Source: Hyphomicrobium sp.
GTDB taxonomy: Bacteria; Pseudomonadota; Alphaproteobacteria; Rhizobiales; Hyphomicrobiaceae
Direction of reading: 5' to 3'
DNA: 64,000 nucleotides
Assembly (NCBI GenBank): GCA_002928735.1
Contig: PERL01000005.1
Location: forward strand, 62,001-126,000
Shown here piece after piece: positions 38,840-48,432 of the stretch; positions within the stretch are counted from its first letter, which is position 1; each line of letters opens with the position of its first letter. The position numbers and the translations under genes were made by a program. The notes under the pieces were generated by a model. The model was not told the DNA's origin, did no database searches, and saw nothing but the letters and a program-made list of their open reading frames with translations.

Positions 38840-39076
38840 AAGCTCTTTGAGGTGCTGCCTGAATTTAAGGCCCGACCTGCACTTTTGAGGGTCTTAAAAC
38901 CTCGGACTAAACGGAGTAGGGTCCGCATCGTTGCGGTGCAGCAAAGCGTTTCGGCGGGTCGTCTTGAACCGCTGCTTGCCGCCACTCAGGTATCGTGCGT
39001 CCCGCAATTACCTATGGACGACGAGTTCTTATGGACGATTGGCGTCCCGCCCGGGGACCCGCTCAGGACACAACAG
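38840..39076. other. sucA leader/promoter region
   Basis: With the terminator, this makes a gap of about 300 bases between sucD and sucA. The sucA frame is open through it but carries no similarity to the enzyme. It must contain the sucAB promoter. I see no clear -35/-10 pair or known RNA motif. Confidence 0.5.
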
Positions 39077-42067
39077 ATGACACGCCACGCGCGCAACGAG
39101 CAGTTTCTCAAGACGTCTTTTCTCCAGGGAACCAACGCTCCGTACATCGAGGAGATGCAGGAGCAATATCAGCGCAATCCCGGTTCCGTGTCGGACGAGT
39201 GGCGCCACTTCTTCGAGAGCTTGAAGGAAGACCATCAGTCGGCCCGTCTCGACGATTTTTCCGTGCCGGTTGTGACGGGGAATGGCGGCCCGTCGTGGGG
39301 CGTACCATTGGCGGACCTGACGCAACACGACGAGATGATCGCGGCGCTGACGGGTGACGAGGGACCGGCCGAGCCGCAATTCTCGACGCGGCTGCAGCAG
39401 CGGGCTCATGCGGCGGGTGTGGAGCTTTCGCCGGCCGCGTCAATACGGGCAACGCAGGATTCCATCCGCGCGCTCATGTTGATCCGCGCCTATCGCGTCA
39501 TGGGGCATCTGGCTGCGGACCTCGATCCGCTGGGGATCTCGGAGCGCAATGTGCACAAGGAATTGCGCGCGGAAACGTATGGATTCACAGAAGCCGATGT
39601 CGACCGGCCGGTGTTCTTGGATCGCTATCTCGGACTTGAGTTTGCGACGATCCGGCAGATGCTTGCGATCTTGCGGCGCACGTATTGCCGCAAGATCGGC
39701 TTCCAGTTCATGCACATTACCAATCCTGCGCAGAAGCAGTGGCTGCAGCAGCGCGTGGAGGGCGAAGAGAAGGGCATTACGTTCACGGTGCCCGGCAAGC
39801 GCGCTATTTTGAACAAGCTGATCGAGGCGGAGCTGTTCGAGAAGTTCTGCGACATCAAATATACCGGTACGAAGCGGTTTGGCCTCGACGGTGGCGAGGC
39901 GATGGTTCCGGCGCTGGAACAGATCATCAAGCGCGGTGGTCAGCTCGGTGTGGCCGAGATCGTGTTCGGCATGGCGCATCGCGGGCGGTTGAACGTTTTG
40001 GGCAATGTGCTCGGCAAACCGTTGCGCGCCATTTTCAACGAATTCAAAGGCGGGTCGTTCAAACCGGACGACGTCGAAGGCTCGGGCGACGTCAAGTATC
40101 ACTTGGGTGCATCGTCGGACCGGTCGTTCGATGGGAATAACGTGCATCTGTCGCTGACCGCGAATCCGTCACATCTGGAGATCGTCGATCCGGTGGTGCT
40201 CGGCAAGGTGCGTGCGAAGCAGGATCAGCATGGGTGCGATCCGTCCGACCGAACGCCGATCTTGCCGCTGCTGATCCACGGCGATGCGGCGTTCGCAGGT
40301 CAGGGCGTGGTGGCGGAGTGTTTCGGATTGTCGGGCCTCAAGGGGCACCGGACGGGCGGGTCGATCCACTTCGTCATCAACAATCAGATCGGCTTCACGA
40401 CGAGCCCGCGCTATTCGCGCTCGTCGCCGTACTGTTCTGACGTCGCACGGATGATCGAGGCGCCAATTTTGCACGTGAATGGCGACGATCCGGAAGCGGT
40501 CGTTCATTGCGCGAAGATTGCCATCGAATACCGCCAGCGGTTCCAGAAGCCGGTCGTGATCGACATGTTCTGCTATCGCCGCTTCGGTCACAACGAAAGC
40601 GATGAGCCGATGTTCACGCAGCCGTTGATGTATAAAAAGATCAAGGCTCATCCGACGGTCGTGGAAATCTATGGTCAGCGACTCGTCGAGGAAGGCGTGA
40701 TTGCGCAAGGCGAAGTGGACGATATGCGTGGGGCCGTGCGGGCACGGCTTGACGAGGAATTTTCAGCCGCCGACACGTACAAGCCGAACAAGGCGGATTG
40801 GCTGGACGGGCGCTGGTCAGGATTTCAGCGGGCCGGCGAAGACGACTTGGCGTCGGTGACCGGCGTTGATGGGGAGACGCTTCGGCACGTCGGCCGGCAA
40901 ATTACCGCCATTCCGAACGAGTTCATCGCGCACAAGACCATCGCAAAGCTGATGGAGCGGCGGCGCGAAATGGTCGAGAGCGGGCAGGGCATCGATTGGT
41001 CGATGGCGGAAGCACTGTCGTTTGGCTCGCTCTTGAAGGAGGGCTATCCGGTTCGCCTCTCTGGCCAGGACAGCGAGCGGGGAACGTTTTCGCAGCGGCA
41101 TTGCGTGCTGATCGATCAGGAAACAGAGCGCCGCTACACACCGTTGAAGTTCGTGTCGCCGGATCAGGCGAAATTCGAAGTCATCAATACGATGCTTTCG
41201 GAAGAGGCGGTGCTTGGGTTCGAGTACGGCTATTCGCTCGCCGAACCCAATGCGCTTGTTTTGTGGGAGGCGCAGTTCGGCGATTTCGCGAACGGGGCCC
41301 AAGTGTTGTTCGATCAGTTCTTGTCGTCGGCGGAGCGCAAGTGGCTGCGCATGTCGGGACTTGTTTGCCTGCTGCCACATGGATTCGAGGGGCAGGGGCC
41401 GGAGCATTCGTCGGCGCGGCTGGAGCGGTTTTTGCAGCTGTGCGCGGAAGATAATTGGCAGGTGGCCAACTGCACGACGCCGGCGAACTATTTCCACATT
41501 CTCCGGCGCCAACTGCTGCGCAAGTTCCGCAAGCCGCTGATCATCATGACACCGAAGTCGCTGCTGCGGCACAAGCGGGTGGTGTCGCGTATTGATGAAA
41601 TGGGGCCGAACACGTCGTTCCAGCGCATTTTGCAGGACGATGCGCAGACGCGGCCGGAGGAAAAGATAACGCTGGTGCCCGACGATCAGATCGAGCGCGT
41701 GGTGCTGTGTTCGGGCAAGGTTTACTACGATCTCTATGAGGCGCGGGAGCAGCAGGGCATCAATAATGTCTATCTGTTGCGCGTCGAGCAGCTCTATCCG
41801 TTCCCGGCGCGGGCGCTGATCAACGAACTGGGGCGCTTCAAGTTCGCGGAAATCGTGTGGTGTCAGGAGGAGCCCAAGAATATGGGCGCGTGGCACTTCA
41901 TGGATGCCAACATCGAATGGGTGCTGACGCATCTGGGCTATATCCACCGGCGGCCGCGCTATGCGGGGCGGGCGGCGGCAGCATCGCCGGCGACGGGACA
42001 GCTGAGCAAGCATCTGGCCGAGCAGGCCGCGCTCGTAAATGACGCCCTGAAGGGCAGCAGCAAATAA
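39077..42067 (+). CDS. sucA: 2-oxoglutarate dehydrogenase E1 component
   Basis: 996 residues from the ATG at 39077, which gives the expected start ARNEQFLKTSFLQGTNAPYI, the E2-binding N-terminal segment. The thiamine diphosphate region has HGDAAFAGQGVVAECFGLSG and HFVINNQIGFTTSPRYSRSS. The transketolase-like part contains EYGYSLAEPNALVLWEAQFG and LLPHGFEGQGPEHSSARLER. Decarboxylates 2-oxoglutarate and passes succinyl to the E2 lipoyl arm. sucB starts 48 bases later. Confidence 0.97.
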   Translation: MTRHARNEQFLKTSFLQGTNAPYIEEMQEQYQRNPGSVSDEWRHFFESLKEDHQSARLDDFSVPVVTGNGGPSWGVPLADLTQHDEMIAALTGDEGPAEPQFSTRLQQRAHAAGVELSPAASIRATQDSIRALMLIRAYRVMGHLAADLDPLGISERNVHKELRAETYGFTEADVDRPVFLDRYLGLEFATIRQMLAILRRTYCRKIGFQFMHITNPAQKQWLQQRVEGEEKGITFTVPGKRAILNKLIEAELFEKFCDIKYTGTKRFGLDGGEAMVPALEQIIKRGGQLGVAEIVFGMAHRGRLNVLGNVLGKPLRAIFNEFKGGSFKPDDVEGSGDVKYHLGASSDRSFDGNNVHLSLTANPSHLEIVDPVVLGKVRAKQDQHGCDPSDRTPILPLLIHGDAAFAGQGVVAECFGLSGLKGHRTGGSIHFVINNQIGFTTSPRYSRSSPYCSDVARMIEAPILHVNGDDPEAVVHCAKIAIEYRQRFQKPVVIDMFCYRRFGHNESDEPMFTQPLMYKKIKAHPTVVEIYGQRLVEEGVIAQGEVDDMRGAVRARLDEEFSAADTYKPNKADWLDGRWSGFQRAGEDDLASVTGVDGETLRHVGRQITAIPNEFIAHKTIAKLMERRREMVESGQGIDWSMAEALSFGSLLKEGYPVRLSGQDSERGTFSQRHCVLIDQETERRYTPLKFVSPDQAKFEVINTMLSEEAVLGFEYGYSLAEPNALVLWEAQFGDFANGAQVLFDQFLSSAERKWLRMSGLVCLLPHGFEGQGPEHSSARLERFLQLCAEDNWQVANCTTPANYFHILRRQLLRKFRKPLIIMTPKSLLRHKRVVSRIDEMGPNTSFQRILQDDAQTRPEEKITLVPDDQIERVVLCSGKVYYDLYEAREQQGINNVYLLRVEQLYPFPARALINELGRFKFAEIVWCQEEPKNMGAWHFMDANIEWVLTHLGYIHRRPRYAGRAAAASPATGQLSKHLAEQAALVNDALKGSSK

Positions 42068-42115
42068 GTGGTGCGGGACTTCAGGTCCGTGGCCCGAAGT
42101 GAGATGAGGACGCGC

Positions 42116-43417
42116 ATGACGATTGAAATCAAGGTTCCGGTGCTGGGTGAGTCGATCACGGAAGCGACAGTGGGACGGTGGTTCAAGAAGCCGGGCGAGG
42201 CCGTGAAGGCGGATGAGCCGCTTGTCGAACTGGAAACAGATAAGGTGACGGTGGAAGTGCCGGCACCGGCTGCTGGTGTGATGGGCGATATTCTGGTGGC
42301 GCAGGGCACGACGGTGGCGATCGGCGCGCTGCTCGGCGCTCTGACGGAGGGTGGGGCTGCTGCTCCGGCACCGGCTGCTGCTGCGCCGAAGCCGGCGAAG
42401 GCGGAGACCGCCAAACCGGCTGCCAAGCCCGCCGCTGCCAAGTCTGCTCCAGCTGCTGCATCGCCGCCGCCCGCGCCTGCGGCGCGCAAAGTTCTGGCCG
42501 AAGCAAACATCGATGCCGGCGACGTGGCTGGGTCGGGCCGCCGGGGGCAGGTGTTGAAGGAAGATGCCGTGGGTGCTGCTGCGGCGAAGGCTGCGGCCGA
42601 GGTGGCTGCGCCCGTTGCAGTTCCAGCCGCTGCTCCAGCGCCGCGCCGTGAAAGCCCATCGACCCCGGTACCGGTGGCGATTCAGCAATTGAAGGTGCCG
42701 TCGACGGTTGGTGAGCCTGGGCGCGAAGAGCGGGTGAAGATGACCCGACTGCGCCAGACGATCGCGCGGCGACTCAAGGATGCGCAGAACACGGCGGCTA
42801 TGCTGACGACGTTCAACGACGTCGATATGAGCGCGGTGATGGCGCTGCGCGCGCAATATAAGGATCTGTTCGAGAAGCGGCACGGGGTGAAGCTGGGCTT
42901 CATGGGCTTCTTCGTGAAGGCGTGTGTGCAGGCGTTGCGCGAGATCCCGGCGGTAAACGCCGAGATCGATGGCGACGACATTATCTATAAGAACTATTAC
43001 CACGTGGGCGTGGCGGTGGGCACGGAACGCGGGCTGGTGGTGCCGGTGCTGCGGGACGTGGACCGGATGTCGCTGGCTGAGACGGAGATCACCATCGCCG
43101 AGTTCGGCCGGCGCGCGCGCGACGGCAAACTCTCCATCGAAGATATGCAGGGCGGAACGTTCACCATTTCGAACGGTGGCGTTTACGGTTCGATGCTGTC
43201 GACGCCTATTCTCAATGCGCCGCAGTCGGGCATTTTGGGTATGCACCGGATCGAGGAGCGGCCTGTGGTGAAGAATGGGCAGATCGTGGCGCGGCCGATG
43301 ATGTATCTGGCGCTTAGCTACGATCACCGGATCGTGGACGGCAAGGAAGCGGTGACGTTCCTCGTGCGCGTGAAAGAATGCCTGGAAGACCCGCAGCGGT
43401 TCATTCTTGAGCTCTAA
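42116..43417 (+). CDS. sucB: 2-oxoglutarate dehydrogenase E2 (dihydrolipoyl succinyltransferase)
   Basis: 433 residues from the ATG at 42116. Lipoyl domain 1-77 with Lys43 in [15 protein letters not shown] long Ala/Pro/Lys hinge (80-125) is followed by a peripheral-subunit-binding domain ([20 protein letters not shown]) and a catalytic acyltransferase domain with [20 protein letters not shown] near the C-terminus, containing the active His. Forms the core of the complex. Only five bases separate it from the acyltransferase gene. Confidence 0.97.
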   Translation: MTIEIKVPVLGESITEATVGRWFKKPGEAVKADEPLVELETDKVTVEVPAPAAGVMGDILVAQGTTVAIGALLGALTEGGAAAPAPAAAAPKPAKAETAKPAAKPAAAKSAPAAASPPPAPAARKVLAEANIDAGDVAGSGRRGQVLKEDAVGAAAAKAAAEVAAPVAVPAAAPAPRRESPSTPVPVAIQQLKVPSTVGEPGREERVKMTRLRQTIARRLKDAQNTAAMLTTFNDVDMSAVMALRAQYKDLFEKRHGVKLGFMGFFVKACVQALREIPAVNAEIDGDDIIYKNYYHVGVAVGTERGLVVPVLRDVDRMSLAETEITIAEFGRRARDGKLSIEDMQGGTFTISNGGVYGSMLSTPILNAPQSGILGMHRIEERPVVKNGQIVARPMMYLALSYDHRIVDGKEAVTFLVRVKECLEDPQRFILEL

Positions 43418-43422
43418 TCAAT

Positions 43423-44541
43423 ATGGCCGACGCTTCCCGACGTGATGCGCCGCTTCAGGCAGGTGCTGCCGGCAGGCTTGCCTGGCTCGACATAGCGAAG
43501 GCAATCGCCATCGCACTCGTCGTGTTCGGGCATGCGAGCCGGTCGGTTGAGCGGACGGATGGGCTGGTTTGGAGCGACGGTCTGCGGCTTGCGGACCAGC
43601 TGATCTATTCGTTCCATATTCCTCTGTTCTTTGTGCTGGCGGGATATGCGGCAAGCCTCGTCGCGGGACGAGGGTTTGCAGCGCAGGCGCGTGGGCTGTT
43701 CTGGGGCGTGGCCGTTCCGTACATCGTGTGGACGGTGGTTTGGGTCGGCTTGAAGATTGCGTTTCCGGGGTCGGTCAATGAAGCCGCGTCGTGGAGCGAT
43801 CTTGCGACAGCGCTGTGGCGGCCTGTGGAACACATGTGGTTCCTGCAGCATCTGTTGATTGCGCGGCTATTCTGGATCGGCGCTGAGCGGGCGGGGGCCA
43901 GCGGTGTGGCTGGCGGGAGCGCGGTCGTCTTGGCGTTGTTTGCCGTCGCGTCGTGGATGACGACGGTGGAAGGTGAGCCGAAATCCGTCACGGCGCTGTT
44001 GGGCAACATTGCATTCGTTGGCGCCGGGGCGATCTGGGTGCCGCTGCTTTTAAAGCACGCGCGCGAGGCCGGGTTGATCGCGGCGGCGGGCGTTGCGTTT
44101 GCGGCGTGGGCGATCCTGGCGATCCACCTTGGTGGCGATGATATCGGGCTCTTGAGCTTCGTTGCAGCACTTCTGGCGTCGCTGGTGGTGCTGACCGCGG
44201 TCTGGCAGATGCCGCTGCCGGAGGGGCGGGTTGGGCGCACGATGGCCTTCGCTGGCGAAGCGTCGCTGGCGATCTACGTCATTCATTCGATCGTGATCGC
44301 GGTTGTGCGTGCTGTGCTGCAGAAGGCCGGCATGCTCGATGAGGCTTTGCTGATCGTGACCGGGACCGTTCTGGGGATTGTCATTCCCGCGGTTCTTTAT
44401 TGGGTGGCCCTGGCAGCGTCCGCGCGGACAGGCTGGTCGCTGACGCGCTTTGCCGGGTTGGGGACCGCTACTCGATCTTATTACCTTCCAACACAGCAGT
44501 CGGGGCCCCGTGCGGCCACGGCCGTGCCGGCTCAATCCTGA
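43423..44541 (+). CDS. Acyltransferase family 3 membrane protein between sucB and lpdA
   Basis: 372 residues with about ten membrane helices. The N-terminal motif RLAWLDIAKAIAIALVVFGH has the Asp/His pattern of OafA/NodX/fucose-4-O-acetylase-type acyltransferases (family 3), where the His is catalytic. A short SFHIPLFFVLAGYAASLVAG helix follows, and an HSIVIAVVRAVL helix lies near the end. These enzymes O-acetylate sugars of exopolysaccharide, LPS or membrane lipids. It is translated almost directly after sucB and ends 24 bases before lpdA, so it is in the operon, though no link to 2-oxoglutarate dehydrogenase is evident. Confidence 0.85.
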   Translation: MADASRRDAPLQAGAAGRLAWLDIAKAIAIALVVFGHASRSVERTDGLVWSDGLRLADQLIYSFHIPLFFVLAGYAASLVAGRGFAAQARGLFWGVAVPYIVWTVVWVGLKIAFPGSVNEAASWSDLATALWRPVEHMWFLQHLLIARLFWIGAERAGASGVAGGSAVVLALFAVASWMTTVEGEPKSVTALLGNIAFVGAGAIWVPLLLKHAREAGLIAAAGVAFAAWAILAIHLGGDDIGLLSFVAALLASLVVLTAVWQMPLPEGRVGRTMAFAGEASLAIYVIHSIVIAVVRAVLQKAGMLDEALLIVTGTVLGIVIPAVLYWVALAASARTGWSLTRFAGLGTATRSYYLPTQQSGPRAATAVPAQS

Positions 44542-44565
44542 GATTTCAAAGAAGAGACCACCGCC

Positions 44566-45966
44566 ATGTATGACCTGATCGTGATTGGCACCGGACCCGG
44601 CGGCTATGTGTGCGCCATCCGCGCGGCGCAACTTGGCATGAAGGTGGCCGTGGTGGAGAAGCGATCGACCCACGGGGGCACGTGTTTGAACGTCGGGTGC
44701 ATCCCGTCGAAAGCGCTGCTGCATGCGTCAGAGCTTTACGACGAGGCGTCGCATCACTTCGCGGTGATGGGCATCAACGTCACGCCGGAATTGGATTTGG
44801 CGCGCATGCAGGCCTTCAAGGACGAAGGCGTGAAGGGGAATGTCGACGGCGTCGCGTACCTCTTGAAGAAGAACAAGATTGATAGTTTTCACGGGGCGGG
44901 GCGGGTTCTCGATGCGGGAAAGGTTGGCATTACGTTCATGAACGGGGAGACGTCGACGCTGGAGGCCAAGTCGATCGTGATCGCGACGGGGTCGGAGGTG
45001 GTTTCGCTTCCCGGTATCGTGATCGATGAAGAGCGCATCGTGTCGTCGACGGGGGCGCTGACGTTCCAGGCAGTGCCGAAGCGGCTTGTTGTGATTGGAG
45101 CCGGCGTGATCGGGCTTGAGCTGGGATCGGTGTGGCGGCGGCTTGGGTCGGAGGTCATCGTTGTCGAGTATCTCGATCGCATTCTGCCAGGGATGGATTC
45201 GGATGTGGCGCGGACGTTCCAGCGCATTCTTGCCAAGCAGGGTTTTGAATTCCGGCTTGGTCAGAAGGTGACGGGCGTGGTGGATGCGGGCGATGCGGGC
45301 CTGTCGGTCACGGTGGTGCCGGCGACGGGCGATGGGACAGGTGAGACGTTGCAGGCGGATGCGGTGCTCGTGGCCGTGGGGCGCAAGCCTTACACGGATG
45401 GGCTGGGGCTCGATGAGATTGGGATCGAGCGGGATTCCAAGGGTCGGATTGCCGTCAACGAGCACTTCGAAACCAGTGTGGCCGGTGTATTCGCGATTGG
45501 CGATGTGATCGCGGGCCCGATGCTGGCGCACAAGGCAGAAGACGAGGGCGTCGCGGTTGCAGAGATCATCGCGGGGCAGGCGGGGCATGTGAATTACGAC
45601 GTCATTCCTGGCGTGGTCTACACGGCGCCGGAAGTGGCGAGTGTGGGTAAGACCGAGGATGAGTTGAAGGCCGCCGGCATTGCTTACACGGCGGGCAAGT
45701 TCCCGTTCACGGCGAACGGGCGGGCGAAGGTGAACCGCACGACAGACGGGTTTGTGAAGGTTCTGGCGGACGCGGCAACGGATCGGGTGCTCGGCGTCCA
45801 CATCATCGGGCCGCATGCGGGCGAGATGATCGCTGAGGCGGCGGTGCTGATGGAATTCGGCGGGTCGGCGGAAGATCTGGCGCGGACGTGTCATGCGCAT
45901 CCGACGCTGACGGAAGCCGTGAAGGAAGCGGCGCTGGCCGCGGGCAAGCGCGCCATCCATAGTTGA
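44566..45966 (+). CDS. lpdA: Dihydrolipoyl dehydrogenase (E3)
   Basis: 466 residues. FAD motif IVIGTGPGGYVCAIRAAQLG (5-24). Redox disulfide Cys40/Cys45 in GGTCLNVGCIPSKALLHASE. NAD motif VVIGAGVIGLELGSVWRRLG, and a C-terminal active His in CHAHPTLTEAVKEAALA. Regenerates lipoamide for 2-oxoglutarate and possibly other 2-oxoacid dehydrogenases. It ends the suc cluster. Confidence 0.97.
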   Translation: MYDLIVIGTGPGGYVCAIRAAQLGMKVAVVEKRSTHGGTCLNVGCIPSKALLHASELYDEASHHFAVMGINVTPELDLARMQAFKDEGVKGNVDGVAYLLKKNKIDSFHGAGRVLDAGKVGITFMNGETSTLEAKSIVIATGSEVVSLPGIVIDEERIVSSTGALTFQAVPKRLVVIGAGVIGLELGSVWRRLGSEVIVVEYLDRILPGMDSDVARTFQRILAKQGFEFRLGQKVTGVVDAGDAGLSVTVVPATGDGTGETLQADAVLVAVGRKPYTDGLGLDEIGIERDSKGRIAVNEHFETSVAGVFAIGDVIAGPMLAHKAEDEGVAVAEIIAGQAGHVNYDVIPGVVYTAPEVASVGKTEDELKAAGIAYTAGKFPFTANGRAKVNRTTDGFVKVLADAATDRVLGVHIIGPHAGEMIAEAAVLMEFGGSAEDLARTCHAHPTLTEAVKEAALAAGKRAIHS

Positions 45967-45968
45967 TT

Positions 45969-46009
45969 GCGCCGAGCGACTCCCCTCCGGGGAGCCGGCC
46001 GCTCGGCGC
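45969..46009. terminator. Bidirectional terminator between lpdA and xerC
   Basis: GCGCCGAGCG and CGCTCGGCGC form a 10-base outer stem, with an inner CTCCCC/GGGGAG hairpin. It sits between two convergent stops, three bases from lpdA and from xerC. Confidence 0.7.
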
Positions 46010-46011
46010 GA

Positions 46012-46971
46012 TTAGTGGCGCGGGTGGGCGGCGTCGTACACGCGGAGCAATTGGGCCCGGTCGACCTCGGTGTAGACCTGCGTCGTCGAGAGTGACGCGT
46101 GGCCGAGCAATTCCTGGATTTGGCGCAGATCGGCGCCGGCGGAGAGCAGGTGCGTCGCGAAGGAGTGGCGGAGTGCGTGCGGCGTGGCGGTCGCGGGCAG
46201 CTGCAGGGCGTCGCGCAGGCGGGCAATTGCGAGCTGGATGATGCGCGGGGAGAGCGGTCCGCCCTTGGCACCGCGAAAGAGCGGTTGGTCCGGTTGGAGC
46301 GTGAGAGGCACGAGGCTCATGTAGCGGTCGATGGCCGTTTGGGTGACGGGGAGAATGGGCACGAGGCGTTCTTTGTCGCCCTTGCCGGTGATGCGGATGA
46401 CATCGCGGCCGGCGGTGGGGGCATCGCGCGGCGTCAGGGCGAGGGCTTCGGAGATGCGCAGGCCGGAGCCGTAGAGAAGCAGCAAGACGGCTGTGTCGCG
46501 GGCGCCGATCCAGGTTTCAGATGCGTCGCCGATGGCGTCGACAACGGCTGAGGCTTTCTCGATCGTCAGCGGTTTGGGTACGGCGTGGGGCAGCTTGGGC
46601 ATGCCGACGCGGAGGATGGCGCGGTTTTCGGAAACGCCCGTGATGTCGAGCCAGCGGATGTAGGTGCGCAGTGCCGACATGGTGCGCGAAAGCGAGCGGC
46701 TCGTGAGGCCCTCCTTGCGGCGGGCGGCCATGAAGCCGCGAAAGGCTTTAAGATCGAGGCGGTCGAGATCGGCGAGACAGGGGGCGTGGCCTAGGAAGCG
46801 GCGCAGGAAAATGAGGAACGATCTCAGGTCGTGGTCATAGGCCTTGATGGTTTCGGGCGAGCGGCCTTCGGTGAATTCGAGGTGCGCGAGCCAGCGGGCG
46901 ATGGAACCTTGAAGGTCGCCGCCGAGTTCGAGTTCTGGTGCGATGTCGGGCGTCGGGCGGCGGACTGGCAA
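46012..46971 (-). CDS. xerC: Tyrosine recombinase XerC
   Basis: 319 residues. The SAM-like N-terminal domain occupies about 20-115, the catalytic domain 130-312. Active residues are all visible: Arg172 (GLRISEALAL), Lys around 197-200 (ITGKGDKER), His265 and Arg268 (PHALRHSFATHLLSAGADLR), His291 (LLGHASLSTTQVY) and Tyr300. XerC resolves chromosome dimers at dif together with XerD. Chromosomal context (no att-like repeats or cargo) fits a housekeeping role rather than an integrase. Confidence 0.95.
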   Translation of the reverse strand: MPVRRPTPDIAPELELGGDLQGSIARWLAHLEFTEGRSPETIKAYDHDLRSFLIFLRRFLGHAPCLADLDRLDLKAFRGFMAARRKEGLTSRSLSRTMSALRTYIRWLDITGVSENRAILRVGMPKLPHAVPKPLTIEKASAVVDAIGDASETWIGARDTAVLLLLYGSGLRISEALALTPRDAPTAGRDVIRITGKGDKERLVPILPVTQTAIDRYMSLVPLTLQPDQPLFRGAKGGPLSPRIIQLAIARLRDALQLPATATPHALRHSFATHLLSAGADLRQIQELLGHASLSTTQVYTEVDRAQLLRVYDAAHPRH

Positions 46972-47008
46972 TCGCTCTCCGGTGCGGCAATGTTTGCGGA
47001 TTAGAGCC

Positions 47009-47025
47009 TTAACCGCGCCGGTTAA
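47009..47025. promoter_or_regulatory. Palindrome between divergent xerC and nemA
   Basis: TTAACCG and CGGTTAA form a perfect 7-base inverted repeat with a three-base spacer, between divergent xerC and nemA. Size and symmetry suit a dimeric repressor operator. It is not a canonical CtrA site, because the TTAA spacing is nine rather than seven. The regulator is unknown. Confidence 0.4.
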
Positions 47026-47104
47026 TGAATGGTAAACAGGGCTTTCGTGCGGCCTCTCAGGCCAGCCTCACTCTTCAGTCTCCAACTTCAGGAATGCTCC
47101 CCCC

Positions 47105-48157
47105 ATGCCGACGCTTTTCGATCCGATTACCATCGGTGATCTTTCGCTGCGCAATCGCGTGATCATGGCGCCGCTCACCCGCTGCCGTTCGAGCGAGGGG
47201 CGGGTGCCGAACGCGTTAATGGCCGAATATTATGTGCAGCGGGCCTCGGCGGGGATGATTCTGTCGGAGGCCACATCGGTCGATCCGATGGGCGTTGGAT
47301 ATCCCGACACACCGGGCATTTGGTCGGATGCGCAAGTGGCGGGCTGGAAGCTCGTGACGGACGCCGTGCATAAAGCGGGGGGCACGATTCTGTTGCAGCT
47401 CTGGCATGTGGGGCGCGTGTCGGATCCGCTTTATCTCCACGGGGCATTGCCAGTAGCGCCAAGCGCGATCCGGCCAGCGGGGACCGTATCGCTCGTGCGG
47501 CCCAAGAAGGAGTTCGTAACTCCGCGGGCGCTGGAGCGTGACGAGATCCCCGGCATCATCGCGGGCTACAAGCTGGGAGCGGAGAACGCCAAGCGGGCCG
47601 GGTTCGACGGCGTGGAGGTGCACGGCGCGAACGGGTATCTGCTCGACCAGTTTTTGCAGGACAAGACCAATACACGCACCGACGACTACGGCGGCGGGAT
47701 TGAAAACCGCGCGCGGTTGATGATCGAGGTGGTGGATGCGTGTATTGGCGTTTGGGGGGCGGGTCGCGTGGGCCTGCATTTGGCGCCGCGCGGGGATGCG
47801 CACGACATGGGCGACAGCAATCCGCTCGCGACGTTTGGCTATGTGGCCGAACAAATGAAGGCGCGGGGCTTGGCGTTTCTGTGCGCGCGGGAATCGCTGG
47901 GGGAGAACCGGATCGGGCCGCAGCTGAAGAAAATCTTCGGCGGCGTTTATATCGCGAACGAAGGGTTCACGGAAGAAACGGCGCAAGACGTGCTGGAAAA
48001 GGGCGAGGCGGACGCGGTGGCTTTTGGGAAAACCTTCATCGCAAACCCTGATTTACCGCAGCGATTCGCTGTTTCCGCGCCGCTCAATCCGCAGAAGCCG
48101 GAGCTCTTTTACGCCCAGGGACCGGCCGGTTATATCGACTATCCGGCCCTTTCTTGA
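47105..48157 (+). CDS. nemA: Old yellow enzyme family alkene reductase (NemA-like)
   Basis: 350 residues. FMN-binding TIM barrel beginning LFDPITIGDLSLRNRVIMAP (4-23). Active-site His173/Asn176 in EVHGANGYLLDQFLQDKTN, followed by RTDDYGGGIENRARL. The C-terminal YIANEGFTEETAQDVLEKGE and ADAVAFGKTFIANPDLPQRF bind the flavin phosphate. Reduces electrophilic alkenes, nitroesters or N-ethylmaleimide with NADPH. Stands alone; an operator-like palindrome lies 80 bases upstream. Confidence 0.93.
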   Translation: MPTLFDPITIGDLSLRNRVIMAPLTRCRSSEGRVPNALMAEYYVQRASAGMILSEATSVDPMGVGYPDTPGIWSDAQVAGWKLVTDAVHKAGGTILLQLWHVGRVSDPLYLHGALPVAPSAIRPAGTVSLVRPKKEFVTPRALERDEIPGIIAGYKLGAENAKRAGFDGVEVHGANGYLLDQFLQDKTNTRTDDYGGGIENRARLMIEVVDACIGVWGAGRVGLHLAPRGDAHDMGDSNPLATFGYVAEQMKARGLAFLCARESLGENRIGPQLKKIFGGVYIANEGFTEETAQDVLEKGEADAVAFGKTFIANPDLPQRFAVSAPLNPQKPELFYAQGPAGYIDYPALS

Positions 48158-48177
48158 GCCTCGACCGTGTCTTGCAT

Positions 48178-48210
48178 GCAAAAAACCCCCGAAAATCGGG
48201 TGTTTTTTGC
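48178..48210. terminator. Terminator between nemA and HU gene
   Basis: GCAAAAAAC and GTTTTTTGC pair over nine bases, with inner CCCG/CGGG and an AAAAT loop. A-run and T-run are inside the arms, so it can work in both directions. It starts 21 bases after the nemA stop codon. Confidence 0.75.
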
Positions 48211-48432
48211 ACATGTGGGAGCGATTGACCGTTGCAAAAAGCCGCGACGCACGTACTTTGACGCCACCGGAGAACCCGACGGCCTCTGAAATGTAGCCGT
48301 TGCTTGTGCAAGCGTATCCTCGATTTTGAGAGCAGCGGCGCCGCGATGCCCATCGCGATTGACGCGGACCTCTTCAGCGGTCGCGGACGGTTCAGCCGAC
48401 ATCCGTATTCAATTCTCAGGGACGACACACCC

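Noticed and set aside
40817-43327. 836-codon open frame antisense to sucA and sucB
   Set aside because: Arg/His-rich product mirroring the codons of the sense genes; typical shadow of high-GC coding sequence.
46012-46971. Tyrosine recombinase as a mobile-element integrase
   Set aside because: It has XerC-like length and motifs, no att-like repeats, no tRNA and no phage or island genes around it.
47009-47025. CtrA-binding site
   Set aside because: The TTAA halves are nine bases apart rather than the seven of the consensus; better explained as a generic palindrome.
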